Below, one piece after another: positions 9,308 through 18,662 of a stretch of 64,000 bases of DNA; position 1 is the stretch's first letter, and the number at the start of each line of letters is the position of its first letter. The DNA lies in assembly GCF_003985155.1 (NCBI RefSeq), contig NZ_ML133691.1, positions 62,001-126,000 on the forward strand. Reading direction: 5' to 3'. Under the pieces are notes generated by a model. The model ran no database searches and was not told where the DNA came from. It worked only from the letters and a program-made list of their open reading frames with translations. Source of the stretch: Rhizobium vallis. GTDB taxonomy: Bacteria > Pseudomonadota > Alphaproteobacteria > Rhizobiales > Rhizobiaceae. A program made the translations under genes and the position numbers.

Positions 9308-9970
9308 ATGACCGTGCTGGAGACAACCGAGCTCTACCGCTTCTTTCATGCCGGTGACGACGAGGTCGTGGCGCTGGGCGGAGTTAGCCTCACACTTGAT
9401 CCTGGGGAATTCACGGCCTTGCGAGGCCCTTCGGGTAGTGGCAAGTCGACACTGCTTGCCTGTCTTTCCGGCATCGACGAGCCGGATGGCGGCACGGTGT
9501 CGATCCTCGGGGAGCGCATGACCCGGCGCCCCGAATCCTATCGGGCTCGCCTGAGAGCCCGCCATTTCGGCATGCTCATGCAGTCCGGCAATCTGTTCGG
9601 ACATCTGACGGTGCGGGCCAACATCCATCTCCAGATGCAGATATCCGGCTCCGACCGGCCTGGCGAAATCGACGGACTCCTCGGCAGTCTCGGCCTCGAC
9701 GGTCTCGCCGACATGTTGCCCGCCCACCTTTCGGGCGGCGAAGCGGCGCGAGCCGGACTTGCCGTCGCACTCGCGGCAAACCCGTCGATCCTGCTCTGCG
9801 ACGAGCCAACCGCCGAGGTCGATGCAGCAACCGAAGAGCGTGTCATCGATCGCCTCGTCGACATCTGCCGCAGGGGTACAGCGGTCCTTGTCGTCACGCA
9901 TAGCGGCGCGCTCGCAGCCCGTGCCGACCGTGTTATCGACATCCGAGACGGACGCATCGTACATGACTAG
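9308..9970 (+). CDS. ABC transporter ATP-binding protein, LolD/MacB type (first copy)
   Basis: A 220-residue ATPase of the LolD/FtsE/MacB family. Walker A is GPSGSGKST, Walker B is ILLCDEPTAEVD, and the switch histidine is in VVTHSGALA. The signature reads LSGGEAARAGLAVAL, with E where Q is usual and without the RVAIAR core, so ATPase activity may be reduced. It overlaps the next ATPase gene by eight bases. Two unequal ATPases with one fused permease suggest a heterodimeric ATPase pair, one site possibly degenerate. Confidence 0.85.
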   Translation: MTVLETTELYRFFHAGDDEVVALGGVSLTLDPGEFTALRGPSGSGKSTLLACLSGIDEPDGGTVSILGERMTRRPESYRARLRARHFGMLMQSGNLFGHLTVRANIHLQMQISGSDRPGEIDGLLGSLGLDGLADMLPAHLSGGEAARAGLAVALAANPSILLCDEPTAEVDAATEERVIDRLVDICRRGTAVLVVTHSGALAARADRVIDIRDGRIVHD

Positions 9971-10646
9971 CCCCTTGGTCATTGCTGCCGATCTGTGGCG
10001 CAGCTTTCAGCGCGAGCGGGGCGTCGTGTCGGCCGTTCAAGGCTGCTCCTTCAGGATTGGCGCCGGGGAGACCGTCGCAATCATCGGGCCTTCGGGCTGC
10101 GGCAAGACGACGCTTTTGAACCTGATCGCCGGACTGGACCGCCCAAATTCGGGACAAATCGATTGGCCCGCGCTTGGTCGGCCCGACATGTTGCGCCCGG
10201 AACGGATCGGCGTCGTCTTTCAATCAGCGAACCTGATGCCCGCGCTGACTGCCGCCGAGAACGTCCAGCTGCCAATCCTTCTCAGTAGCGGCGCCGATGC
10301 CGAGGCGCGTGCCCTGGCTGCGCTCGCCGCTTTCGGGGTTGAAGCCCTGGCGGCAAAGCTGCCGGAGCAGCTCTCCGGCGGCCAGGCCGAGCGGATCGCC
10401 GTAGCCCGGGCCGTAGCGACCAGTCCGCAACTGATCGTCGCCGACGAGCCGACGGGACAACTCGATCAGGCAGGTGGCGCCATGCTGGTCGACCGGCTTC
10501 TCGCCTGGGGTCGGCAGTCGGGGAGCGCCATCGTCATCGCTACGCATGACGAGCGTGTGGCTGCAAAGATGAACCGCATCTGGCGGATGCGACACGGCAA
10601 ATTCGAGAGCATGGGGGCGAGGTGCGAATGTACCGGCACTGGCTGA
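9963..10646 (+). CDS. ABC transporter ATP-binding protein, LolD/MacB type (second copy)
   Basis: A 227-residue ATPase with Walker A GPSGCGKTT, signature LSGGQAERIAVARA, Walker B LIVADEPTGQLD and switch histidine in IATHDERV, all canonical. The ATG at 9963 lies inside the end of the previous gene and is the natural start; the longer open frame upstream is antisense-like shadow sequence. It overlaps the permease gene. This copy is likely the catalytically competent partner of the preceding ATPase. Confidence 0.87.
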   Translation: MTSPLVIAADLWRSFQRERGVVSAVQGCSFRIGAGETVAIIGPSGCGKTTLLNLIAGLDRPNSGQIDWPALGRPDMLRPERIGVVFQSANLMPALTAAENVQLPILLSSGADAEARALAALAAFGVEALAAKLPEQLSGGQAERIAVARAVATSPQLIVADEPTGQLDQAGGAMLVDRLLAWGRQSGSAIVIATHDERVAAKMNRIWRMRHGKFESMGARCECTGTG

Positions 10647-13282
10647 TCGGACTTGTCCGAACCCGTTCGGGCCGCCTTGTCGGCACCCTTGGAGGCGTCG
10701 CGCTGACCGTTGCCTTCGTCACGTGTCTAAGCGCCTTTTTGCAGTCCAGCGCCGCCGAGATGACCGCGCGATCGATCGCTCAGGTTCCCCTCGACTGGCA
10801 GGTCCAGCTACTGCCGGGGGCGGATGGCGGCGCTGTCGAGGCCGCAATCCGCTCTGCCGCGCCCGTCGCCGCATTGCAGCCGGTCGGCTATGCCGACGTA
10901 CCCGGCTTCGAGGCGAACACTGGGGGCACCGTCCAAACCACGGGCGGCGGTACGGTGCTCGGCATCGATGCGAGCTATTTAAGCCGGTTCCCAGCCCAGG
11001 TCCGGAGCCTGCTCGGATCGGTCGAGGGTGTCCTGGTGGCGCAACAAACTGCCGCCAACCTGCATGTCTCGTTAAGCGATGAAGTCGTTATCCATCGCCG
11101 CCAAGCGCCCGACGTCAGCGTGACGATCGCGGGCATCGTCGAGCTGCTGAACGCCGATGCACTCTTCCAGGCGATTGGCGTACCGGCCGGCGCCGCACCC
11201 CAAGCGCCTCCCGACAACGTTCTGCTGTTGCCCATGGCGCAGTGGCAGCAGCTATTCGACCCGCAGCTCGGGGGCCGTCCGGATACCCTTCGCAGCGAGT
11301 TCCACGTCAAGCTCGATCATCACGACCTGCCTTCCGACCCGCTCGCCGCCAGCACGGCGGCGAGTGAGCGCGGCCACAATTTCGAGGCCCGCGTCGCCGG
11401 CGCGGCGCTGCTTGCAAACAATCTGGCGGCCCGCCTCGAAGCGGTACGCGAGGATACCCTCTATGCGCGGTTGGTCTTCCTGTTCCTTGGTGCCCCAGGG
11501 GTCATTCTCGCGGTCCTGCTCACACTTGCTGTGGCGGGCGCCGGACGGGACAGGCGCCGCCGCGACCAGGCGTTGCTGCGGTTGCGCGGAGCAACCGTTG
11601 ACACTGTTCTCCGCCTTGCCGCGGTCGAGGCGGCCGTCGCGGGCATCGGCGGCGCGGTACTTGGTATTTTCCTCGGAGCTCTCGCCGGATACCTCATCCT
11701 CGGGGTGGCGCTCTTGCGCAGCGAAACCGTTGCCCTGCTCGCCACGGTGGCCGGGGCAGGAGTGGCGCTTTCTCTCGCGGCGATCCTGATTCCCACTTGG
11801 CGCGACGCGCGCGGCTCGACCGTTGCCGCCGCCCGCCGGTCAATCGGCAAGCACAGGACGCCGCTCTGGAGCCGCGGCTATGTCGACTTGGTGTTGCTCG
11901 TGCTAGCCGCCGCGTTCTACTGGCGATCGGCGGCGAGTGGATACCAAATCGTCCTCGCGCCGGAAGGCGTGGCAGCGACAGCGGTTGACTATACGGCCTT
12001 CCTGCCCCCCGTGCTCCTATGGAGCGGCCTGGCACTGCTTGCAGTACGGCTGGTCGGAGTCGGGCTACAGCACGGCCGGTCGGTCATCGCCAGGGGGCTG
12101 CGACCTGTCGCCGGTTCTCTCGCGGATATCATCGCCGCGACCTTTGGACGGCAAGGCCCGCGGCTGACCGCTGGCGTGGGCCTTGCGGCACTTGCCTTCG
12201 CCTTCGCGACATCAACCGCGGTCTTCAACGCGACCTACGAGGCTCAAGCCCGGGTCGATGCCGAGCTCACCAACGGCGCCGACGTCACCGTCACGGGTAC
12301 ATCCGCCGAACCCGCCTCCCGGGCGCTCGACCGTCTTTCCAAGCTGCCGGGCGTGCTGGCCGTCCAGCCGATGCAACACCGATACGCTTATGTCGGGACG
12401 GACCTCCAGGATCTCTATGGTATCGATCCGACACGTATCGGGACAGCCACACCGATGTCCGACGCCTATTTCGCTAATGGTGCTGCCCGGGCGACGCTCG
12501 CCGACCTCGCGCGAACGCCCGATGGCGTGCTCGTATCGCAGGAAACCGTGAACGATTATCAACTCAATCGCGGCGACAGCATCAATCTTCGTTTGCAAAA
12601 TGTGGCCGATCACCAATACCACATGGTGTCGTTTCATATCGTGGGCGTAGTGCGCGAATTCCCGACTGCGCCCAAGGATTCATTTCTGGTCGCTAACGCA
12701 ACTTACGTTGCACAACAAACCGGTTCCGCGGGAAGCGAAATTGTCCTCATTCGGTCGAACGACGATCCGGCCCGAGCTGCCCGAACTGTCCGAAGCTCAA
12801 TCGCGGATCTGCCAGCGCTCAAGGTGAGCCAGATTGGTGATGCCGTTGCTTTGATCGGATCGAGTCTCACAGCGATCGACCTCGCCGGTTTGACGCGGCT
12901 TGAGCTGATCTTCGCGCTGGTCATGCTTGCCGCCTCGGGCGGATTGGTCCTTGGGCTGGGGTTGGCAGACCGTGAACGCTCCTTCGCCATCCTCGTCGCG
13001 CTTGGCGCCAAGCCGCGGCAGCTTGGCGCCTTTGTTTGGAGCGAAGCTGGATTGGTAGTCGGAGGCGGCATGCTTTTCGGCCTCTTGGCCGGAATGCTCA
13101 TAGCCTATGTGCTCGTCAAGCTGCTCACCGGGGTATTCGACCCGCCACCCGAGGCGCTTTCGGTGCCTTGGGGCTATCTCGCTGTCCTCGTCATCACCGC
13201 GACCAGCGCCGCTCTCCTGGCCGCGACGAGCGAGGCGATGCGAAGCCAGGCACACGTCATCGAGAAGTTGAGAGGCGAATAA
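10628..13282 (+). CDS. FtsX-like ABC permease (LolC/LolE/MacB family, large)
   Basis: An 884-residue permease with an N-terminal membrane helix (about 16-36), a large periplasmic domain, a helix group at about 290-400, further helices near 425-485, a second periplasmic domain and a final FtsX helix trio (about 745-865). This is the duplicated FtsX layout used to move lipoproteins or hydrophobic molecules out of the inner membrane. A GTG at 10622 or the ATG at 10628 could start it; the ATG has GAGG at a better distance. The gene completes a secreted protein, two ATPases and permease operon. Confidence 0.87.
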   Translation: MYRHWLIGLVRTRSGRLVGTLGGVALTVAFVTCLSAFLQSSAAEMTARSIAQVPLDWQVQLLPGADGGAVEAAIRSAAPVAALQPVGYADVPGFEANTGGTVQTTGGGTVLGIDASYLSRFPAQVRSLLGSVEGVLVAQQTAANLHVSLSDEVVIHRRQAPDVSVTIAGIVELLNADALFQAIGVPAGAAPQAPPDNVLLLPMAQWQQLFDPQLGGRPDTLRSEFHVKLDHHDLPSDPLAASTAASERGHNFEARVAGAALLANNLAARLEAVREDTLYARLVFLFLGAPGVILAVLLTLAVAGAGRDRRRRDQALLRLRGATVDTVLRLAAVEAAVAGIGGAVLGIFLGALAGYLILGVALLRSETVALLATVAGAGVALSLAAILIPTWRDARGSTVAAARRSIGKHRTPLWSRGYVDLVLLVLAAAFYWRSAASGYQIVLAPEGVAATAVDYTAFLPPVLLWSGLALLAVRLVGVGLQHGRSVIARGLRPVAGSLADIIAATFGRQGPRLTAGVGLAALAFAFATSTAVFNATYEAQARVDAELTNGADVTVTGTSAEPASRALDRLSKLPGVLAVQPMQHRYAYVGTDLQDLYGIDPTRIGTATPMSDAYFANGAARATLADLARTPDGVLVSQETVNDYQLNRGDSINLRLQNVADHQYHMVSFHIVGVVREFPTAPKDSFLVANATYVAQQTGSAGSEIVLIRSNDDPARAARTVRSSIADLPALKVSQIGDAVALIGSSLTAIDLAGLTRLELIFALVMLAASGGLVLGLGLADRERSFAILVALGAKPRQLGAFVWSEAGLVVGGGMLFGLLAGMLIAYVLVKLLTGVFDPPPEALSVPWGYLAVLVITATSAALLAATSEAMRSQAHVIEKLRGE

Positions 13283-13354
13283 GCATCGGCCGCGCCGGCG
13301 CTGCCTTGCGAAAAAATTCTACAGATTGGGGGCTGAACCGTGAAGGAGAAAGAA

Positions 13355-13606
13355 ATGAAACCACAAATGCTTATGGCCGCAATACTGGCGCTGGCCCCGA
13401 TGGGCACGGCATTCGCTGCCCAGACATCCGGCACGATCACCGCAATCAGCAAGAAGGCCGATACGATCACGTTGTCGGACGGCAAGAAGTATACCCTGAC
13501 CGAAGGGATCGAGGATACCAACCTTCGTGTCGGTGAGAAGGTTCAGCTAACCTTCGCGATCAAGGGCGGCAAGGCGGTCGTCTCTCACCTGACCCCGGAG
13601 AAGTGA
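13355..13606 (+). CDS. DUF1344 small exported protein
   Basis: An 83-residue protein with a signal peptide (LMAAILALAPMGTAFAA) and a short beta-rich domain (SGTITAISKKADTITLSDGKKYTL) typical of DUF1344 proteins of rhizobia. AAGGAG before the ATG at 13355 decides the start over a GTG 15 bases earlier. It follows the exporter permease by 72 bases and may share its transcript. A perfect 10-bp hairpin and T run follow the stop. Its biochemical role is unknown. Confidence 0.8.
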   Translation: MKPQMLMAAILALAPMGTAFAAQTSGTITAISKKADTITLSDGKKYTLTEGIEDTNLRVGEKVQLTFAIKGGKAVVSHLTPEK

Positions 13607-13612
13607 GGCTTG

Positions 13613-13643
13613 CGGCGGCCGGCGACAACCCGGCCGCCGTTTT
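13613..13643 (+). terminator. intrinsic terminator of the exporter/DUF1344 unit
   Basis: A perfect 10-bp stem (13613-13622 with 13630-13639), a 7-base loop and TTTT follow the DUF1344 stop within ten bases. Confidence 0.85.
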
Positions 13644-13853
13644 CGCGCGCGATTGCGACCGATTGATTACGTGTCGCGCCCACACCGGCATCGGCTCTAA
13701 TTCTCCGCTAATAGAATCTGCGTAGGTATTGTCGGCCAAAGCAAACGCCAATGGGAAGGCGGCGCGCGTGCCGGGGGCGCCAGCCAGGCGCAGCCGATCA
13801 CCGCCGAAGGGCAATACAGGCGTGACGCGTTCCAGAATTTAGGGGATATTCGA

Positions 13854-14243
13854 ATGAGACAGATTTTTCTCGCCCTTGCGCTCATTATTGCTCCGGTGGC
13901 GGCTTTCACGGGTTTTGAACTCTATGCCAACAATGCCCCCGCCAAAACGAAGGACCTCGGTGATCTCTCATCGTTCAAGACCATCGTTGCCGACGTTCAG
14001 GCCCTCGCTTCCAAGGGTGATCTGACGGCGGCCGCAAAGCGGATCACGGACTACGAGACGGCGTGGGATCAGGCCGAGAGCGCAATCCGTCCGCTGAATC
14101 CGAACGACTGGAACAATATCGACACTGCCTCCGATGCTGCGCTTAAGGCGCTACGCCAATCGGCCCCGTCGGCTGACAACGTCAACAAGACGCTCGCCAC
14201 CCTTGTGGCGGTTCTCAATCATCCGGCCCAATCATCTCAGTAG
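13854..14243 (+). CDS. exported hypothetical protein upstream of COG4705 gene
   Basis: A 129-residue protein with an N-terminal signal peptide or anchor (IFLALALIIAPVAAFTGF) and an alpha-helical mature part (SFKTIVADVQALASKGDLTAAAKRITDYETAWDQAES). The mature part resembles the small helical proteins often found beside COG4705 membrane proteins in rhizobia. The next gene starts 75 bases downstream. Its function is not known; the pairing suggests a periplasmic partner of the COG4705 protein. Confidence 0.65.
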   Translation: MRQIFLALALIIAPVAAFTGFELYANNAPAKTKDLGDLSSFKTIVADVQALASKGDLTAAAKRITDYETAWDQAESAIRPLNPNDWNNIDTASDAALKALRQSAPSADNVNKTLATLVAVLNHPAQSSQ

Positions 14244-14317
14244 GCCGACGCGACCCGTTGTCCCGCGCCCTTCGCGCCGCTCGCGAGACGTTTCATCGCC
14301 GTTCAAGGATACTCGCA

Positions 14318-15163
14318 ATGACCGCTACGACAGAAACCGCCAAAGCTGTTGTCTACAATCGCGTTCCTCGTGTCACGGCCGACTTTTGGCTCATCAAACT
14401 GATGGCCGTCACCACGGGCGAAACGGCGGCCGATTATCTCAACATGCAAATGGGCTTGGGACTGACGGCGACATCGCTGATCATGTCGGCAATTCTCGCC
14501 GGCGCACTGGTTTGGCAATTTGCCCAGAAGAAGTATGTTCCTGCCGCCTATTGGCTTTCGGTGGTGCTGATCAGCATCGTTGGCACGTTGATTACCGACA
14601 ATCTGGTCGACAATTTCAATGTACCGCTGCTGCATACCACCATCGCTTTCTCGATCGCCTTAGCGCTGACTTTCCTACTCTGGTTCCAGACAGAGCGAAC
14701 GCTTTCGATCCACTCCATCTTCACAAATCGACGTGAGGCCTTCTATTGGCTCGCCATTCTGTTCACCTTTGCGCTCGGCACGGCGGCGGGCGATCTGGTC
14801 GCCGAGAAGTTCGCGCTTGGATATTTGGCGACAGGCATCCTGTTCGGGATGATCATCTTATCGTTCAGCATCGGCTATTTCTTCCTCGGTCTCGACCCGA
14901 TACTCGGCTTCTGGCTGGTCTACATCCTGACCAGGCCTCTGGGAGCTTCGTTCGGCGATCTGATGTCTCAGCCCGAGCAATATGGCGGCCTAGGCCTCGG
15001 CACGATCATAACGAGTGCAATCTTCCTTGCCGCGATCGTCACGATCGTCGCCTTCATGAGCCTGCGGCACGAAGGCGACGAATTGGTCGTCGTCGGTCAA
15101 GATGGGAAGCGGCTGGCGGTGGGTGAAGGCAAAAAGCTAATTGCCGCCAACGACGAACTCTGA
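14318..15163 (+). CDS. COG4705 membrane-anchored protein
   Basis: A 281-residue protein with seven or eight membrane helices. The N-terminal motif FWLIKLMAVTTGETAADYLN and the later EAFYWLAILFTFALGTAAGDLVAE are the repeated T-x-G-E/T-x-x-D-x-x-x motifs of COG4705 proteins, visible as an internal duplication. I start it at 14318, where AAGGAT precedes the ATG. The soluble C-terminus (about 255-281) is charged. COG4705 has no firmly established function here; a transport role is plausible from topology only. Confidence 0.8.
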   Translation: MTATTETAKAVVYNRVPRVTADFWLIKLMAVTTGETAADYLNMQMGLGLTATSLIMSAILAGALVWQFAQKKYVPAAYWLSVVLISIVGTLITDNLVDNFNVPLLHTTIAFSIALALTFLLWFQTERTLSIHSIFTNRREAFYWLAILFTFALGTAAGDLVAEKFALGYLATGILFGMIILSFSIGYFFLGLDPILGFWLVYILTRPLGASFGDLMSQPEQYGGLGLGTIITSAIFLAAIVTIVAFMSLRHEGDELVVVGQDGKRLAVGEGKKLIAANDEL

Positions 15164-15340
15164 AGCGGTCGCCTGCGCATTTCGGGCATCACCGGCCCGC
15201 GGCGACATTCCTCGCTGATGCCGTTTTCGGGGCTGTCACCCTTGCTGAAATGTGCGCCGGCGGAGATCCAAGCGTCAGTCGGCTAACCCAGAATCGATGT
15301 AGAGCCTGCGGAGCTGCAAGGGCTGAACTGGAGTGTGACA

Positions 15341-15892
15341 ATGTATGAACTCGACGTAGCTGTAACACGCGCCATCAATGGATTAGCGGGACATAGCGCT
15401 GCGATCGACTACTTGATGGTCTGGATCTCTGGTATCGGCGTCCCGGTCATGGTAATGGCGGTAGCCCTGCAATGGTGGCGCGGGTCTGATAGGACGCATA
15501 TACGGCATGTCCTTGTGGCGGCAGGCTTCTCGTTCTTGCTGGGACTCGGCCTCAACCAACTCATTCTTCTCTTTATCCATCGGGCTCGTCCCTATGACAA
15601 CGGCGTAACAGACCTGTTGATCGAACGGAGCGCCGACTTTTCGTTTCCCTCCGATCATGCAACGGCGACCTTTGCGATCGCGGCCGCTTTTCTCCTTCAC
15701 GGCGCCCGACGCGCCGGGTTTGCTTTCCTTGCGGCGGCCTGGCTTGTCGCCTTCTCCCGCATCTATATCGGGACCCACTACGCCGGCGACGTCTTCGGCG
15801 GAGCACTGACGGGTTTCATCGCGGCACTCATAGTCCTTGCAATATATCGCGAAGGGACAAAAGCCGACCGCCTGATCACCCGAATTTTTTAG
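15341..15892 (+). CDS. PAP2-family phosphatase (undecaprenyl-diphosphatase BcrC-like)
   Basis: A 183-residue membrane phosphatase with five or six helices. The three PAP2 signatures are present: H-R-A-R-P-Y, S-F-P-S-D-H, and S-R-I-Y-I-G-T-H-Y-A-G-D with the catalytic histidine and aspartate. PSDH replaces PSGH, as in BcrC/YbjG-type undecaprenyl-pyrophosphate phosphatases. GGAG at 15331-15334 supports the ATG at 15341 rather than the GTG two codons before. It would recycle carrier lipid or dephosphorylate another lipid phosphate on the periplasmic side. No operon partner is obvious. Confidence 0.85.
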   Translation: MYELDVAVTRAINGLAGHSAAIDYLMVWISGIGVPVMVMAVALQWWRGSDRTHIRHVLVAAGFSFLLGLGLNQLILLFIHRARPYDNGVTDLLIERSADFSFPSDHATATFAIAAAFLLHGARRAGFAFLAAAWLVAFSRIYIGTHYAGDVFGGALTGFIAALIVLAIYREGTKADRLITRIF

Positions 15893-16120
15893 GCTACCAG
15901 GCTGCATCCTTCTCGGTCGGCACAAGGATAAGCCGGTCGTCCCGCAATGCCCGCTGTAGCTGGCGAGCCTGCTCCCAGGTACCGTTAGTCAAACGCCGAC
16001 CTCATCTTCGTCAGGATTGCCGGCATTGCCGTGATGTAATCTCGTCTTCACAACGGCCCATGACACCATTCAAAACTCAAATTATTAGTTTGCTAAACTG
16101 TGCAAGCGCGGGAGGCTCGT
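15893..16120 (-). other. intergenic region with a short unassigned minus-strand reading frame
   Basis: About 230 bases. On the minus strand, a frame ending TAG near 15893 reads TWEQARQLQRALRDDRL and then LILVPTEKDAAW, which looks like a coding C-terminus, but no start or conserved upstream part is visible. It may be the tail of a lost gene. I could not name the family. The promoter of the acyltransferase must also lie here. Confidence 0.25.
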
Positions 16121-17188
16121 ATGGACGGGCGGGAATTCGAGAAGGCGTTTTACCCGAACTTCAACATGATCAGGCTCGTCGCAGCCTCCATGGTGATCTT
16201 CTCGCATGCCTTTCTCATCTCGGAAAAGACCTCGGCGAACGAGCCCTTCCGGCGTTTGCTCGGAGAGGGCACCCTTGGCATCTTCGGGGTCTATGCGTTT
16301 TTCATCACGAGCGGCTTCCTCGTCACGCAGAGCGCGCAGTTCGGCAGCGCGGGTGGTTTTCTCTGGCGTCGGGCTCTGAGAATATATCCGGCGTTTGCCG
16401 TCTGCACGCTGCTGAGCGTCTATGTGTTGGGCGCCTTGTTCAGCCCGTTGGGCATCAGCGGTTACTTGCTCAAGTCGCTTCACGTGAAGACGACATTGCA
16501 TTCGTTGTTCGACCCGAACTTCGGCATGACCCTGCCGCACGTGCAGTTTTATGATCCCGCAATCTCCTGGCTCGCCACCTTCGTCAACGGCTCTCTTTGG
16601 ACGATCGGGCAGGAAATCTTCTGCTACCTTATCATCGCGGGATTAATGGCAATCGGGCTTCTGCGAGCCCCGGTCATGGCACTTGCTCTCGCCGTGGGCG
16701 TGACCTGGCAGCTTTTCTTCGATCATCCGTGGCCAAACACAAGGTTCCTGACGGACTTCACTTTTATCGCTCCCTACTTCTTCTGCGGTTCGCTTCTCTG
16801 GATCGCGATGGAAAACCGGCAGCCTAATATTGTGCTGGCATTGATCTTCGTGGCGCTTGGTGTGCTCTGCTTCGTCGTCTGGCCCGACTATTTTTACCGT
16901 CCTATGTTGTTCGCCTATCCGCTTATCTACATCGCGACCTCGCCGGTAATTCGCCTGCCGACTCTCGAACGGGTGGGCGACGTCTCGTACGGTACCTATC
17001 TCTATGGCTGGCCAGTGGAGCAGGTGATGAACCATGCCCTCGGCCAGTACAGCACGTGGTGGGCGGTCTTTGCACTTTCCCTGCCGGCGTCTTGGTTGCT
17101 CGGGTGGCTTTCGTGGCATCTCCTGGAAAAGCGTGCACTGCGGTTGAAGCGGATCGCGCTCCTCCAGCGACAGCCCGCCAATCCTTGA
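16121..17188 (+). CDS. acyltransferase 3 family membrane protein
   Basis: A 355-residue OafA/ExoZ-type O-acyltransferase with about ten membrane helices. The N-terminal FNMIRLVAASMVIFSHAFLI segment contains the R and the H of the conserved R-x10-H active-site motif, and F-x-F-F-I-T-S-G-F-L-V is the family's second motif. Such enzymes transfer acetyl or other acyl groups to surface polysaccharides. I start it at 16121 because GGGAGG precedes it; the GTG at 16100 lacks a ribosome site. No polysaccharide genes are adjacent. Confidence 0.88.
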   Translation: MDGREFEKAFYPNFNMIRLVAASMVIFSHAFLISEKTSANEPFRRLLGEGTLGIFGVYAFFITSGFLVTQSAQFGSAGGFLWRRALRIYPAFAVCTLLSVYVLGALFSPLGISGYLLKSLHVKTTLHSLFDPNFGMTLPHVQFYDPAISWLATFVNGSLWTIGQEIFCYLIIAGLMAIGLLRAPVMALALAVGVTWQLFFDHPWPNTRFLTDFTFIAPYFFCGSLLWIAMENRQPNIVLALIFVALGVLCFVVWPDYFYRPMLFAYPLIYIATSPVIRLPTLERVGDVSYGTYLYGWPVEQVMNHALGQYSTWWAVFALSLPASWLLGWLSWHLLEKRALRLKRIALLQRQPANP

Positions 17189-17617
17189 GAAAAGCTGACT
17201 TCGACCCGCACATCGCAGCGACTGCAAGATGGAAAAGTTTCATAAATCAACGCTATGCTCCGATTTCTATCCGTCCACTCGATGCTATCGCCATGGACCA
17301 TTTGGTGCCAAGGGTTTGCGCCTTCACAAGACGGGAAGATGGTTCCTTCCGATGGAAGGAGCTCGGCCGTGCAGGCATGCATAACGAAAGCGCGTTAGCC
17401 GGCAGTCGGTTTATCGACCAATCGCCGGAGCTCCGATGGGGTGGTGTGACCAGGACGCCGGCAGGACCCGCGAAAAGTTAGCCAAGGAATTACGCAGGCG
17501 GTCGACTGGACGTGAGGCAACCGCGCGGAAATACCCTTGCTCCGGATCCCCGAGGTCGCTCACATTGCGGCAGACGACCTGACGAGAGTTCGCCGACCCG
17601 CCAGGTGTTTAGGGTTC
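17189..17617. other. gene-free region with a copy of a 41-bp dispersed repeat
   Basis: About 430 bases between convergent genes. Frames here do not resemble proteins I know. Bases 17333-17373 match 27743-27783 closely (see repeat entry). No terminator with a T run is visible. Confidence 0.4.
17333..17373. repeat. 41-bp dispersed repeat, copy 1
   Basis: Starts AAGACGGGAAGATGGTTCCT and contains a short dyad (CTTCC...GGAAG in related copy; TTCCTTCCGATGGAA here). It matches 27743-27783 with about five substitutions. Both copies lie in gene-free DNA. Confidence 0.6.
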
Positions 17618-18532
17618 TCAGGGCCGGGACCTAACGAGCAGATCTTCCTCTTCGTCGCGTTGCGATCCGCCAAACGCCGCAGCGGCAGAGGCGATGAAGG
17701 CCCCGATCAAAAGTGACAGCGAACCGAGCAAGGCCGTGGTGGAGGCAGCCTTGCGTGCCTCGTCGGCAGCCTTCTGCGCGGCGACCTTGGCATCATCCAC
17801 GCGCTTCAGCACCGTATCGACACGCGTCCGAGCGTCGGCTTCGGAAAGGCCGGTCCGCGACGCGACGATTTTAGCGAGATAGGCCTTATCATCTTCCGGA
17901 ATCTGGCCTTGAGCGGCACCGTTCAGAAGGATCCGGGACACCTCGGATGTCGCCGCGGCATCATTGGACGTTGCTTGTGCTTTCGCCTGATCGGGACGCA
18001 GCAATGCGTCGGTAAAATAGGCCGTAGGCAAGTCCGTTGCCGACGATGCTGCCGCCGTCCCGGCGACCGTTGCGGTCGAGCCGACGGCTTGTGCGGCCGA
18101 ACCAACGGCCTGCGCACCCGCACCGGCGAGCGAGGTTAGCGAGGACGCCAGGAACCCGGCCACAAATATCGTCGCCAGCGCCCAACTGATGAAACCGTGT
18201 GCGGTGTCGCGGAAGAAGACTTCGTCCGTGTGCACAGCCGCCCACTTCGTGCGCAGCCGCCCGGTGATATAGCCTCCGAGCCCGGAGGAGAGCCATTGCA
18301 CGACAACAAGCCAGATCGCCGCGGTAATTCCGACCGTGCCGAGCGAGCTGCTTTGCCCCGACCAGGGCGACACCATCGTCAATCCGACCCCGGATCCGAG
18401 CAGCAAAAGAATGAGGCTTACGCCGATGGCCGCCGCGGCGCCTGCGAAGATCGGCCCCCATGTCATGGCGGATTTGGAGGATTCGACCGGAGCGACAACC
18501 TCTCCGGAATCTGTCACTGAAACCGACATCAT
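17618..18532 (-). CDS. four-helix membrane protein with coiled-coil insert
   Basis: A 304-residue protein with membrane helices at about 27-50, 66-86, 113-140 and 268-290. A long Ala/Thr/Gln-rich segment with heptad character (about 200-260, QKAADEARKAAS) lies before the last helix. It ends in an acidic DEEEDLLV tail. It is a recurrent rhizobial protein without assigned function. AGGATGAG precedes two consecutive ATG codons. It directly follows the 25-residue gene at 18539-18616, so both probably use the EcfG-like promoter at 18663-18687, which would make it a stress-induced inner-membrane protein. Confidence 0.75.
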   Translation of the reverse strand: MMSVSVTDSGEVVAPVESSKSAMTWGPIFAGAAAAIGVSLILLLLGSGVGLTMVSPWSGQSSSLGTVGITAAIWLVVVQWLSSGLGGYITGRLRTKWAAVHTDEVFFRDTAHGFISWALATIFVAGFLASSLTSLAGAGAQAVGSAAQAVGSTATVAGTAAASSATDLPTAYFTDALLRPDQAKAQATSNDAAATSEVSRILLNGAAQGQIPEDDKAYLAKIVASRTGLSEADARTRVDTVLKRVDDAKVAAQKAADEARKAASTTALLGSLSLLIGAFIASAAAAFGGSQRDEEEDLLVRSRP

Positions 18533-18538
18533 CTCATC

Positions 18539-18616
18539 CTATCGCATAAAAAGGGCCAGAAGGATGATGATCGGCAGTGGAACGCCAAGCAGCCAAAGCA
18601 GAATACCGCGACCCAT
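18539..18616 (-). CDS. 25-residue hydrophobic membrane peptide
   Basis: This tiny gene starts at 18616 after ACAGGAGGT, a near-perfect ribosome site. It encodes MGRGILLWLLGVPLPIIILL plus ALFMR, a single membrane helix ending at TAG 18539-18541. Similar short MGRGILLWLLG peptides recur in rhizobial genomes. Six bases separate its stop from the next gene's first ATG region. An EcfG-like promoter ends 47 bases upstream. The strong ribosome site and conserved character argue it is real. Function unknown; a small subunit or stress peptide is possible. Confidence 0.75.
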   Translation of the reverse strand: MGRGILLWLLGVPLPIIILLALFMR

Positions 18617-18662
18617 GAAAGACCTCCTGTCAGAGACTGACGTTACGTGGTTGATGTCGCCA

